This document shows positions 1 to 11,058 of a stretch of 64,000 nt of DNA, piece by piece (the stretch's first letter is position 1; each line of letters opens with the position of its first letter). The stretch lies in NCBI RefSeq assembly GCF_949987515.2, contig NW_027192651.1, forward strand, positions 4,092,001 to 4,156,000, given 5' to 3'. The notes under the pieces are model-generated. The model saw only the letters and a program-made list of their open reading frames with translations, ran no database searches and was not told the origin of the DNA. The DNA is from Delphinus delphis (lineage: Eukaryota; Chordata; Mammalia; Artiodactyla; Delphinidae). The position numbers and the translations under genes were made by a program.

Positions 1-612
1 GTATGATGATTCCAACTGAAATAAGTCACACAGAAAAAGAAACATCATAAGATATCAATAATACACGGAATGTAAACTTGGCTACACAGGCACTGAATTA
101 CAGAACAGAACAGGGTCTCAAATTTAGAAAACCAACTTATGCTTGCTTAAGGGTAAAGGTGAGTTGGGGTGCTGCATACAACCAGAGATTGAAATGAGCA
201 CAGATAAAGTTCCTTAAGCCAAATATGGAATAGACAAGAGCTACTCCTTGCTCAAAGAAATGGGCTCAACACCGCATATTAAACGCCTAAGAATGTACCT
301 GACTAGTAAGTATCTTAAAACCTATGGATTGCTATGTCTCCGAAAGAGAATCAAGCATGTGTACAGGGGCATAAACGCAGCAGTGATAGGATTGGAGAGG
401 TTCGGTGAGCAAATGAAGACCCTTTGAAGTCATATTGCATGGTACCCATTCCACGGGTTTCAACTACCCAGGTTTTAGGTATTCTTCCTTCAGCTAAAAC
501 ATGCATGTGGAACCCAGAGTATGATCAACCATGTGATCGGGAGACGTGTTCAAATATGTCTCAGTTTTCCTCCCCTGGTACTCGGGTGCAACATTCCAGA
601 CGCTTTACTAAC

Positions 613-632
613 ACTCTCCCCACTTGGAGAGT
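613..632. repeat. Short stem-loop, 7-bp arms and 6-nt loop
   Basis: actctcc and ggagagt flank a 6-base loop in the unrecognised core. The loop is ccactt in some monomers and cgactt in others, while the arms are kept in most copies. Too short to suggest a function on its own. Confidence 0.6.
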
Positions 633-1057
633 CAGCGCCTTTAACCTCCTGTTTGGCCCAGTTTGCAATTTCTGCGGAAGATGAACAGGAATAGCGAGAA
701 CCAATGAGAGACTAGCTGGAGGTGTCTGGACGGGCAAATTTAACTCTCATTTCCCACCAGGAAGAGGAAATAACCAGAGGCTCAGCGTGCCGTGCCGGAA
801 CCAGATTAGGGCCTGAAGCCATCCTGCGGTGTTGCGGCCAGGTCACAAGAAAGCAAGTTGAAGAAAGGAGCTCAGGGGCACTGTAATTCACAAACCTGCA
901 GAGTTATAAATGACAGCTATCGTCCAATAATAGACTGAAGTAAGGCTGCCAAGAGGACTTGAAAGCGGGGCAGAATTGCAGGAAACCGATTTCAGGAGGT
1001 AGACTGGAATTGCATTGAAAGCATAGGAAAAGAGGCAGAACGTCCACAATGATGCAC

Positions 1058-1129
1058 TTGGCCAAAAAGGGCGTATGCGTTTTTTCCTGAATATATTCAG
1101 GAAAAAACGCATACGCCCTTTTTGGCCAA
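1058..1129. repeat. Perfect 72-bp palindrome, zero spacer (M1 copy)
   Basis: Two 36-bp arms meet with no spacer at the centre tgaata/tattca between 1093 and 1094. The left arm runs from ttggccaaaaagggcg through tatgcg and six T to cctgaata, and the right arm is its exact reverse complement ending at ggccaa. Pairing stops at c1057 and c1130. It sits immediately before the L1 ORF2 relic. The same element is present in all 40 complete monomers and fully paired in 26 of them. A single strand or an RNA read from either strand would fold into a 36-bp hairpin. No compensatory double substitutions were seen. Confidence 0.97.
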
Positions 1130-1144
1130 CCAAGCAAGCTTGCA

Positions 1145-1655
1145 AAGGAAATCTGCACTACAATGAAGTCTCACTTCCCCCCGGTCAAAAGGGCCATCTG
1201 AAAAAAGTGTAAAATCCAGAAAGGCAGGACAGGCCATGGAGAACTGGGAGCCTTGTTATGCTGATGGGCGGGATGTAAATTGCCAACAACCACTCGGGAG
1301 AAGTGTATGGTGTTTCCTGAAACATCTAAAAAACAAAGCAACAGAACCTAGGGCACTTCCACTTATGGTCCTATAGCTTAGGGAAATTAAAATCAAAAAG
1401 ACACAGCCACCCCAAAGTTTGGAACGGCTCTGTTTACAAGAACCTCGTTTACAGTACAAGTTCAACATCGCAGAAAGTGAAAAATGGATAAAGAAGTTGT
1501 GGTATTTACTTACAAAGCAATATCACTCAGCAATGAAATCTGTGTCATCAGGCCCTTAGCAGCACAATGAGTGGATTCAGGTATGATGATTCCAACTGAA
1601 ATAAGTCACACAGAAAAAGAAACATCATAAGATATCAATAATACACGGAATGTAA
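1145..1655 (+). pseudogene. L1 ORF2 C-terminal coding relic, M1/M2 junction copy
   Basis: This is a dead piece of the L1 reverse transcriptase protein (ORF2p), C-terminal cysteine-rich end. Residues still readable are TTMKSHFPPVKRAI at 1157-1198 (L1 proteins have TTMRYHLTPVRMAI), VWCFLKHLK at 1305-1331 (L1: VWRFLKKLK), WIKKLWYLLTKQYHSAMK at 1485-1538 (L1: WIKKMWYIYTMEYYSAIK) and VTQKKKHHKISIIHGM then TAA at 1605-1655 (L1: VSQTEKDKYHMISLICGI then stop). The last three blocks share one frame. The first is in another, so a frameshift lies between about 1202 and 1236. Several in-frame stops make it non-functional. The relic runs through the monomer boundary and repeats at the same phase at every later junction. 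L1 residues are quoted from family knowledge; exact subfamily is not resolved. Confidence 0.93.
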
Positions 1656-1880
1656 ACTTGGCTACACAGGCACTGAATTACAGAACAGAACAGGGTCTCA
1701 AATTTAGAAAACCAACTTATGCTTGCTTAAGGGTAAAGGTGAGTTGGGGTGCTGCATACAACCAGAGATTGAAATGAGCACAGATAAAGTTCCTTAAGCC
1801 AAATATGGAATAGACAAGAGCTACTCCTTGCTCAAAGAAATGGACTCAACACCACATATTAAACGCCTAAGAATGTACCT
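1656..1880 (+). mobile_element. L1 3'UTR-like segment following the ORF2 stop
   Basis: After the relic stop codon the sequence keeps the order of words typical of mammalian, especially artiodactyl-type, L1 3'UTRs: an acagaacagaacagggtctc block (like acagaaacagactcacag), then tttagaaaaccaacttatg, then aagggtaaaggtgag, then a cataaaaccagagattgaaatg block (like ataaattaggagattggga). The likeness weakens after about 1780 and I cannot follow it safely past about 1880. No poly-A tail or target-site duplication is visible, so the L1 insertion was cut or eroded before or during amplification. The same segment opens every monomer. Confidence 0.75.
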
Positions 1881-2636
1881 GACTAGTAAGTATCTTAAAA
1901 CCTATGGATTGCTATGTCTCCGAAAGAGAATCAAGCATGTGTACAGGGGCATAAACGCAGCAGTGATAGGATTGGAGAGGTTCGGTGAGCAAATGAAGAC
2001 CCTTTGAAGTCATATTGCATGGTACCCATTACACGGGTCTTAACTCTCCAGGTTTAAGGTATTCTTCCTTCAGCTAAAACATGCATGTGGAACCCAAGTA
2101 TGATCAACCATGTGAACGGGAGACGTGTTCAAATATGTCTCAGTTTTCCTCCCCTGGTACTCGGGTGCAACATTCCAGACGCTTTACTAACACTCTCCCC
2201 ACTTGGAGAGTCAGCGCCTTTAACCTCCTGTTTGGCCCAGTTTGCAATTTCTGCGGAAGATGAACAGGAATAGCGAGAACCAATGAGAGACTAGCTGGAG
2301 GTGTCTGGACGGGCAAATTTAACTCTCATTTCCCACCAGGAAGAGGAAATAACCAAAGGCTCAGCGTGCCGTGCCGGAACCAGATTAGGGCCTGAAGCCA
2401 TCCTGCGGTGTTGCAGCCAGCTCACAAGAAAGCGACTTGAAGAAAGGAGCTCAGGGGCACTGTAATTCACAAACCTGCAGAGTTATAAATGACAGCTATC
2501 GTCCAAAAATAGACTGAAGTAAGGCTGCCAAGAGGACTTGAAAGCGGGGCAGAATTGCAGGAAACCGATTTCAGGAGGTAGACTGGAATTGCATTGAAAG
2601 CATAGGAAAAGAGGCCGAACGTCCACAATGATGCAC
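1881..2636. other. Unrecognised core of the monomer (M2 copy)
   Basis: About 755 bp between the L1 3'UTR-like part and the palindrome match nothing I know on either strand. It holds several short chance frames under about 90 codons, a perfect 10-bp palindrome acatgcatgt (M1: 499-508) and a small stem-loop (M1: 613-632). It is as well conserved between copies as the L1-derived part, so it was already in the founding unit when the array expanded. It could be diverged L1 3'UTR, flanking genomic DNA captured with the L1, or an older repeat. Confidence 0.6.
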
Positions 2637-3159
2637 TTGGCCAAAAAGGGCGTATGCGTTTTTTCCTGAATATATTCAGGAAAAAACGCATACGCCCTTT
2701 TTGGCCAACCAAGCAAGCTTGCAAAGGAAATCTGCACTACAATGAAGTCTCACTTCCCCCCGGTCAAAAGGGCCATCTGAAAAAAGTGTAAAATCCAGAA
2801 AGGCAGGACAGGCCATGGAGAACTGGGAGCCTTGTTATGCTGATGGGCGGGATGTAAATTGCCAACAGACACTGGGGAGAAGTGTATGGTGTTTCCTGAA
2901 ACATCTAAAAAACAAAGCAACAGAGCCTAGGGCACTTCCACTTATGGTCCTATAGCTTAGGGAAATTAAAATCAAAAAGACACAGCCACCCCAAAGTTTG
3001 GAACGGCTCTGTTTACAAGAACCTCGTTTACCGTACAAGTTCAATATCACAGAAAGTGAAAAATGGATAAAGAACTTGTGGTACTTACGTACAATGCAGT
3101 ATCACTCAGCAATGAAATCTATGTCATCAGGCCCGTAGCAGCATAATGAGTGGATTCAG

Positions 3160-4739
3160 GTATGATGATTCTAACTGAAATAAGTCACACAGAAAAAGAA
3201 ACATCATAAGATATCACTAATACACGGAATGTAAACTTGGCTACACAGGAACTGCATTCCAAAACAGAACAGGGTCTCAAATTTAGAAAACCAACTTATG
3301 CTTGCTTAAGGGGAAAGGTGAGTTGGGGTGCTGCATAAAACCAGAGATTGAAATGAGCACAGATAAAGTTCCTTAAGCCAAATATGGAATAGACAAGAGC
3401 TACTCCTTGCTCAACGAAATGGACTCAAAACCCCATATTAAACGCCTACGAATGTACCTGACTAGTAAGTATCTTAAAACCTATGGATTGCTATGTCTCC
3501 GAAAGAGAATCAAGCATGTGTACAGGGGCATAAATGCAGCAGTGATAGGATTGGAGAGGTTCGGTGAGCAAATGAAGACCCTTAGAAGTCATATTGCACG
3601 GTACCCATTCCACGGGTCTCAACTCTCCAGGTTTAAGGTATTCTTCCTTCAGCTAAAACATGCATGTGGAACCCAGAGTATGATCAACCATGTGAATGGG
3701 AGACGTGTTCAAATATGTCTCAGTTTTCCTCCCCTGGTACTCGGGTGCAACATTCCAGACGCTTTACTAACACTCTCCCGACTTGGAGAGTCAGTCCCTT
3801 TAACCTCCTGTTTGGCCCAGTTTGCAATTTCTGCGGAAGATGAACAGGAATAGCGAGAACCAATGAGAGGCTAGCTGCAGGTGTCTGGACGGGCAAATTT
3901 AACTCTCATTTCCCACCAGGAAGAGGAATTAACCAAATGCTCAGCGTGCCGGGCCGGAACCAGATTAGGGCCTGAAGCCATCCTGCGGTGTTGCGGCCAG
4001 GTCACAAGAAAGCGAGTTGAAGAAAGGAGCTCAGGGGCACTGTAATTCACAAACCTGCAGAGTTATAAATGACAGCTATCATCCAATAATAGACTGAAGT
4101 AAGGCTGCCAAGAGGACTTGAAAGCGGGGCAGAATTGCAGGAAACCGATTTCAGGAGGTAGACTGGAATTGCATTGAAAGCATAGGAAAAGAGGCAGAAC
4201 GTCCACAATGATGCACTTGGCCAAAAAGGGCGTATGCGTTTTTTCCTGAATATATTCAGGAAAAAACGCATACGCCCTTTTTGGCCAACCAAGCAAGCTT
4301 GCAAAGGAAATCTGCACTACAATGAAGTCTCACTTCCCCCCGGTCAAAAGGGCCATCTGAAAAAAGTGTAAAATCCAGAAAGGCAGGACAGGCCATGGAG
4401 AACTGGGAGCCTTGTTATGTTGATGGGCGGGATGTAAATTGCCAACAGACACTGGGGAGAAGTGTATGGTGTTTCCTGAAACATCTAAAAAACAAAGCAA
4501 CAGAGCCTAGGGCACTTCCACTTATGGTCCTATAGCTTAGGGAAATTAAAATCAAAAAGACACAGCCACCCCAAAGTTTGGAACGGCTCTGTTTACAAGA
4601 ACCTCGTTTACCGTACAAGTTCAATATCACAGAAAGTGAAAAATGGATAAAGAACTTGTGGTACTTACGTACAATGCAGTATCACTCAGCAATGAAATCT
4701 ATGTCATCAGGCCCGTAGCACCATCATGAGTGGATTCAG
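3160..4739 (+). repeat. Satellite monomer M3 (1,580 bp, B tail)
   Basis: Shares actgcattcc and the rare cctacgaatg with M5. A t-to-a change gives cccttagaagtc, removing a TGA found in nearly every other copy and leaving a 148-codon open frame at 3407-3853 that resembles no protein I know. Perfect palindrome at 4217-4288. Its end reads gcaccatcatgag. Confidence 0.95.
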
Positions 4740-6319
4740 GTACGATGATTCTAACTGAAATAAGTCACACAGAAAAAGAAACATCATAAGATATCACTAA
4801 TACACGGAATGTAAACTTGGCTACACAGGAACTGAATTACAGAACAGAACAGGTTCTCAAATTTAGAAAACCAACTTATGCTTGCTTAAGGGGAAAGGTG
4901 AGTTGGGGTGCTGCATAAAACCAGAGATTGAAATGAGCACAGATAAAGTTCCTTAAGCCAAATATGGAATAGACAAGAGCTACTCCTTGCTCAAAGAAAT
5001 GGACTCAACACCGCATATTAAACGCCTAAGAATGTACCTGACTAGTAAGTATCTTAAAACCTATGGATTGCTATGTCTCCGAAAGAGAATCAAGCATGTG
5101 TACAGGGGCATAAACGCAGCAGTGATAGGATTGGAGATGTTCGGTGAGCAAATGAAGACCCTTTGAAGTCATATTGCATGGTACCCATTCCACGGGTTTC
5201 AACTACCCAGGTTTTATGTATTCTTCCTTCAGCTAAAACATGCATGTGGAACCCAGAGTATGATCAACCATGTGAACGGGAGACGTGTTCAAATATGTCT
5301 CAGTTTTCCTACCCTGGTACTCGGGTGCAACACTCCAAACGCTTTACTAACACTCTCCCGACTTGGAGAGTCAGTCCCTTTAACCTCCTGTTTGGCCCAG
5401 TTTGCAATTTCTGCGGAAGATGAACAGGAATAGCGAGAACCAATGAGAGGCTAGCTGGAGGTGTCTGGATGGGCAAATTTAACTCTCATTTCCCACCAGG
5501 AAGAGGAATTAACCAAAGGCTCAGCGTGCCGTGCCAGAAGCAGATTAGGGCCTGAAGACATCCTGCGGTGTTGCGGCCAGGTCACAAGAAAGCGAGTTGA
5601 AGAAAGGAGCTCAGGGGCACTGTAATTCACAAACCTGCAGAGTTATAAATGACAGCTATCGTCCAAAAATATACTGAAGTAAGGCTGCCAAGAGGACTTT
5701 AAAGCAGGGCAGAATTACAGGAAACCGATTTCAGGAGGTAGACTGGAATTGCATTGAAAGCATAGGAAAAGAGGCAGAACGTCCACAATGATGCACTTGG
5801 CCAAAAAGGGCGTATGCGTTTTTTCCTGAATATATTCAGGAAAAAACGCATACGCCCTTTTTGGCCAACCAAGCAAACTTGCAAAGGAAATCTGCACTAC
5901 AATGAAGTCTCACTTCCCCCCGGTCAAAAGGGCCATCTGAAAAAAGTGTAAAATCCAGAAAGGCAGGACAGGCCATGGAGAACTGGGAGCCTTGTTATGC
6001 TGATGGGCAGGATGTAAATTGCCAACGGACACTCAGGAGAAGTGTATGGTGTTTCCTGAAACATCTAAAAAACAAAGCAATAGAGCCTAGGGCACTTCCA
6101 CTTATGGTCCTATAGCTTAGGGAAATTAAAATCAAAAAGACACAGCCACCCCAAAGTTTGGGACGCCTCCGTTTACAAGAACCTCGTTTACCGTACAAGT
6201 TCAATATCACAGAAAGTGAAAAATGGATAAAGAACTTGTGGTACTTACGTACAATGCAGTATCACTCAGCAATGAAATCTATGTCATCAGGCCCATAGCA
6301 GCATAATGAGTGGATTCAG
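4740..6319 (+). repeat. Satellite monomer M4 (1,580 bp, B tail)
   Basis: Carries a private gttttatgta, and gagatgttcgg shared with M23 and M27. Palindrome 5797-5868 is perfect, but the flank reads caaacttgc, losing the HindIII-type aagctt that follows the palindrome in most monomers. Ends in cccatagcagcataatgag. Confidence 0.95.
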
Positions 6320-7899
6320 GTACGATGATTCTAACTGAAATAAGTCACACAGAAAAAGAAACATCATAAGATATCACTAATACACGGAATGTAAACTTGG
6401 CTACACAGGAACTGCATTCCAAAACAGAACAGGGTCTCAAATTTAGAAAACCAACTTATGCTTGCTTAAGGGGAAAGGTGAGTTGGGGTGCTGCATAAAA
6501 CCAGAGATTGAAATGAGCACAGATAAAGTTCCTTAAGCCAAATATGGAATAGACAAGAGCTACTCCTTGCTCAACGAAATGGACTCAAAACCCCATATTA
6601 AACGCCTACGAATGTACCTGACTAGTAAGTATCTTAAAACCTATGGATTGCTATGTCTCCAAAAGAGAATCAAGCGTGTGTACAGGGGCATAAATGCAGC
6701 AGTGATAGGATTGGAGAGGTTCGGTGAGCAAATGAAGACCCTTTGAAGTCAAATTGCACGGTACCCATTCCACGGGTCTCAACTCTCCAGGTTTAAGGTA
6801 TTCTTCCTTCAGCTAAAACATGCATGTGGAACCCAGAGTATGATCAACCATGTGAATGGGAGACGTGTTCAAATATGTCTCAGTTTTCCTACCCTGGTAC
6901 TCGGGTGCAACACTCCAGACGCTTTACTAACACTCTCCCGACTTGGAGAGTCAGTCCCTTTAACCTCCTGTTTGGCCCAGTTTGCAATTTCTGCGGAAGA
7001 TGAACAGGAATAGCGAGAACCAATGAGAGGCTAGCTGCAGGTGTCTGGACGGGCAAATTTAACTCTCATTTCCCACCAGGAAGAGGAATTAACCAAAGGC
7101 TCAGCATGCCGGGCCGGAACCAGATTAGGGCCAGAAGCCATCCTGCGGTGTTGCGGCCAGGTCACAAGAAAGCGAGTTGAAGAAAGGAGCTCAGGGGCAC
7201 TGTAATTCACAAACCTGCAGAGTTATAAATGACAGCTATCATCCAATAATAGACTGAAGTAAGGCTGCCAAGAGGACTTGAAAGCGGGGCAGAATTGCAG
7301 GAAACCGATTTCAGGAGGTAGACTGGAATTGCATTGAAAGCATAGGAAAAGAGGCAGAACGTCCACAATGATGCACTTGGCCAAAAAGGGCGTATGTGTT
7401 TTTTCCTGAATATATTCAGGAAAAAACGCATACGCCCTTTTTGGCCAACCAAGCAAGCTTGCAAAGGAAATCTGCACTACAATGAAGTCTCACTTCCCCC
7501 CGGTCAAAAGGGCCATCTGAAAAAAGTGTAAAATCCAGAAAGGCAGGACAGGCCATGGAGAACTGGGAGCCTTGTTATGCTGATGGGCGGGATGTAAATT
7601 GCCAACAGACACTGGGGAGAAGTGTATGGTGTTTCCTGAAACATCTAAAAAACAAAGCAACAGAGCCTAGGGCACTTCCACTTATGGTCCTATAGCTTAG
7701 GGAAATTAAAATCAAAAAGACACAGCCACCCCAAAGTTTGGGACGCCTCTGTTTACAAGAACCTCGTTTACAGTACAAGTTCAACATCGCAGAAAGTGAA
7801 AAATGGATAAAGAAGTTGTGGTATTTACTTACAAAGCAATATCACTCAGCAATGAAATCTATGTCATCAGGCCCTTAGCAGCACAATGAGTGGATTCAG
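6320..7899 (+). repeat. Satellite monomer M5 (1,580 bp, A tail)
   Basis: The first half follows M3 (actgcattcc, cctacgaatg, tgaatggg) and the tail switches to type A. Palindrome 7377-7448 has one unpaired position, t7397, a CpG-to-TpG change in the left arm. Confidence 0.95.
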
Positions 7900-9479
7900 G
7901 TATGATGATTCTAACTGAAATAAGTCACACAGAAAAAGAAACATCATAAGATATCAGTAATACACGGAATGTAAACTTCGCTACACAGGAACTGAATTAC
8001 AGAACAGAACAGGTTCTCAAATTTAGAAAACCAACTTATGCATGCTTAAGGGTAAAGGTGAGTTGGGGTGCTGCATAAAACCAGAGATTGAAATGAGCAC
8101 AGATAAAGTTCCTTAAGCCAAATATGGAATAGACAAGAGCTACTCCTTGCTCAACGAAATGGACTCAACACCGCATATTAAACGCCTAAGAATGTACCTG
8201 ACTAGTAAGTATCTTAAAACCTATGGATTGCTATGTCTCCGAAAGAGAATCAAGCGTGTGTACAGGGGCATAAACGCAGCAGTGATAGGATTGGAGAGGT
8301 TCGGTGAGCAAATGAAGACCCTTTGAAGTCATATTGCATGGTACCCATTCCACGGGTTTCAACTACCCAGGTTTTAGGTATTCTTCCTTCAGCTAAAACA
8401 TGCATGTGGAACCCAGAGTATGATCAACCATGTGATCGGGAGACGTGTTCAAATATGTCTCAGTTTTCCTCCCCTGGTACTCGGGTGCAACATTCCAGAC
8501 GCTTTACTAACACTCTCCCCACTTGGAGAGTCAGCGCCTTTAACCTCCTGTTTGGCCCAGTTTGCAATTTCTGCGGAAGATGAACAGGAATAGCGAGAAC
8601 CAATGAGAGACTAGCTGGAGGTGTCTGGACGGGCAAATTTAACTCTCATTTCCCACCAGGAAGAGGAAATAACCAGAGGCTCAGCGTGCCGTGCCGGAAC
8701 CAGATTAGGGCCTGAAGCCATCCTGCGGTGTTGCGGCCAGGTCACTAGAAAGCAAGTTGAAGAAAGGAGCTCAGGGGCACTGTAATTCACAAACCTGCAG
8801 AGTTATAAATGACAGCTATCGTCCAATAATAGACTGAAGTAAGGCTGCCAAGAGGACTTGAAAGCGGGGCAGAATTGCAGGAAACCGATTTCAGGAGGTA
8901 GACTGGAATTGCATTGAAAGCATAGGAAAAGAGGCAGAACGTCCACAATGATGCACTTGGCCAAAAAGGGCGTATGCGTTTTTTCCTGAATATATTCAGG
9001 AAAAAACGCATACGCCCTTTTTGGCCAACCAAGCAAGCTTGCAAAGGAAATCTGCACTACAATGAAGTCTCACTTCCCCCCGGTCAAAAGGGCCATCTGA
9101 AAAAAGTGTAAAATCCAGAAAGGCAGGACAGGCCATGGAGAACTGGGAGCCTTGTTATGCTGATGGGCGGGATGTAAATTGCCAACAACCACTCGGGAGA
9201 AGTGTATGGTGTTTCCTGAAACATCTAAAAAACAAAGCAACAGAACCTAGGGCACTTCCACTTATGGTCCTATAGCTTAGGGAAATTAAAATCAAAAAGA
9301 CACAGCCACCCCAAAGTTTGGAACGGCTCTGTTTACAAGAACCTCGTTTACAGTACAAGTTCAACATCGCAGAAAGTGAAAAATGGATAAAGAAGTTGTG
9401 GTATTTACTTACAAAGCAATATCACTCAGCAATGAAATCTGTGTCATCAGGCCCTTAGCAGCACAATGAGTGGATTCAG
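7900..9479 (+). repeat. Satellite monomer M6 (1,580 bp, A tail)
   Basis: The first ~380 bp are unlike M1 (cttcgctac, aggttctc, gcatgcttaagg), then it becomes almost identical to M1. Perfect palindrome at 8957-9028. Confidence 0.95.
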
Positions 9480-11058
9480 GTATGATGATTCCAACTGAAA
9501 TAAGTCACACAGAAAAAGAAACATCATAAGATATCAATAATACACGGAATGTAAACTTGGCTACACAGGCACTGAATTACAGAACAGAACAGGGTCTCAA
9601 ATTTAGAAAACCAACTTATGCTTGCTTAAGGGTAAAGGTGAGTTGGGGTGCTGCATACAACCAGAGATTGAAATAAGCACAGATAAAGTTCCTTAAGCCA
9701 AATATGGAATAGACAAGAGCTACTCCTTGCTCAAAGAAATGGACTCAACACCGCATATTAAACGCCTAAGAATGTACCTGACTAGTAAGTATCTTAAAAC
9801 CTATGGATTGCTATGTCTCCGAAAGAGAATCAAGCATGTGTACAGGGGCATAAACGCAGCAGTGATAGGATTGGAGAGGTTCGGTGAGCAAATGAAGACC
9901 CTTTGAAGTCATATTGCATGGTACCCATTACACGGGTCTTAACTCTCCAGGTTTAAGGTATTCTTCCTTCAGCTAAAACATGCATGTGGAACCCAAGTAT
10001 GATCAACCATGTGAACGGGAGACGTGTTCAAATATGTCTCAGTTTTCCTCCCCTGGTACTCGGGTGCAACATTCCAGACGCTTTACTAACACTCTCCCCA
10101 CTTGGAGAGTCAGCGCCTTTAACCTCCTGTTTGGCCCAGTTTGCAATTTCTGCGGAAGATGAACAGGAATAGCGAGAACCAATGAGAGACTAGCTGGAGG
10201 TGTCTGGACGGGCAAATTTAACTCTCATTTCCCACCAGGAAGAGGAAATAACCAAAGGCTCAGCGTGCCGTGCCGGAACCAGATTAGGGCCTGAAGCCAT
10301 CCTGCGGTGTTGCAGCCAGCTCACAAGAAAGCGACTTGAAGAAAGGAGCTCAGGGGCACTGTAATTCACAAACCTGCAGAGTTATAAATGACAGCTATCG
10401 TCCAATAATAGACTGAAGTAAGGCTGCCAAGAGGACTTGAAAGCGGGGCAGAATTGCAGGAAACCGATTTCAGGAGGTAGACTGGAATTGCATTGAAAGC
10501 ATAGGAAAAGAGGCAGAACGTCCACAATGATGCACTTGGCCAAAAAGGGCGTATGCGTTTTTTCCTGAATATATTCAGGAAAAAACGCATACGCCCTTTT
10601 TGGCCAACCAAGAAAGCTTGCAAAGGAAATCTGCACTACAATGAAGTCTCACTTCCCCCCGGTCAAAAGGGCCATCTGAAAAAAGTGTAAAATCCAGAAA
10701 GGCAGGACAGGCCATGGAGAACTGGGAGCCTTGTTATGCTGATGGGCGGGATGTAATTTGCCAACAACCACTCGGGAGAAGTGTATGGTGTTTCCTGAAA
10801 CATCTAAAAAACAAAGCAACAGAACCTAGGGCACTTCCACTTATGGTCCTATAGCTTAGGGAAATTAAAATCAAAAAGACACAGCCACCCCAAAGTTTGG
10901 AACGGCTCTGTTTACAAGAACCTCGTTTACAGTACAAGTTCAACATCGCAGAAAGTGAAAAATGGATAAAGAAGTTGTGGTATTTACTTACAAAGCAATA
11001 TCACTCAGCAATGAAATCTGTGTCATCAGGCCCTTAGAAGCACAATGAGTGGATTCAG
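9480..11058 (+). repeat. Satellite monomer M7 (1,579 bp, A tail)
   Basis: Copy of the M2 lineage: acacgggtcttaactc, acccaagtatg deletion and ttgcagccagctc are shared. It parts from M2 after about 10403. Perfect palindrome at 10536-10607, followed by the private agaaagcttgc. Confidence 0.95.

Larger units (their letters stand above)
1..1580 (+). repeat. Satellite monomer M1 (1,580 bp, A tail)
   Basis: Its first ~200 bp (ttccaactg, tcaataatac, caggcactg) match M2 and M7 and differ from most of the array. From about 391 onward it is nearly identical to M6; the one difference I found is a847 against t8746. Variant word agaaagcaagttg is shared with M6, M8, M9 and M15. Confidence 0.95.
1581..3159 (+). 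repeat. Satellite monomer M2 (1,579 bp, B tail)
   Basis: One base is missing in the word acccaagtatg (most copies acccagagtatg) near 2097. It tracks M7 closely until about 2504, then diverges and ends in a B tail where M7 has an A tail. Perfect palindrome at 2637-2708. Private c in gaggccgaacg. Confidence 0.95.

Noticed and set aside
395..420. Pol III B-box-like word ggttcggtgag
   Set aside because: Only the first six bases match GGTTCGANNCC, there is no convincing A box at a suitable distance, and no SINE structure is visible.
424..684. Recurrent 86-residue plus-strand frame in many monomers
   Set aside because: It is closed or shortened by single changes in other copies (for example the acccaagtatg deletion), shows no codon constraint that I can see and resembles no family.
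888..1158. Recurrent 84-85 residue open frames on the minus strand over the palindrome, found in every monomer
   Set aside because: Two overlapping frames stay open because the repeat is repeated; they read through the palindrome, vary freely between copies, lack any known domain and are antisense to nothing recognisable.
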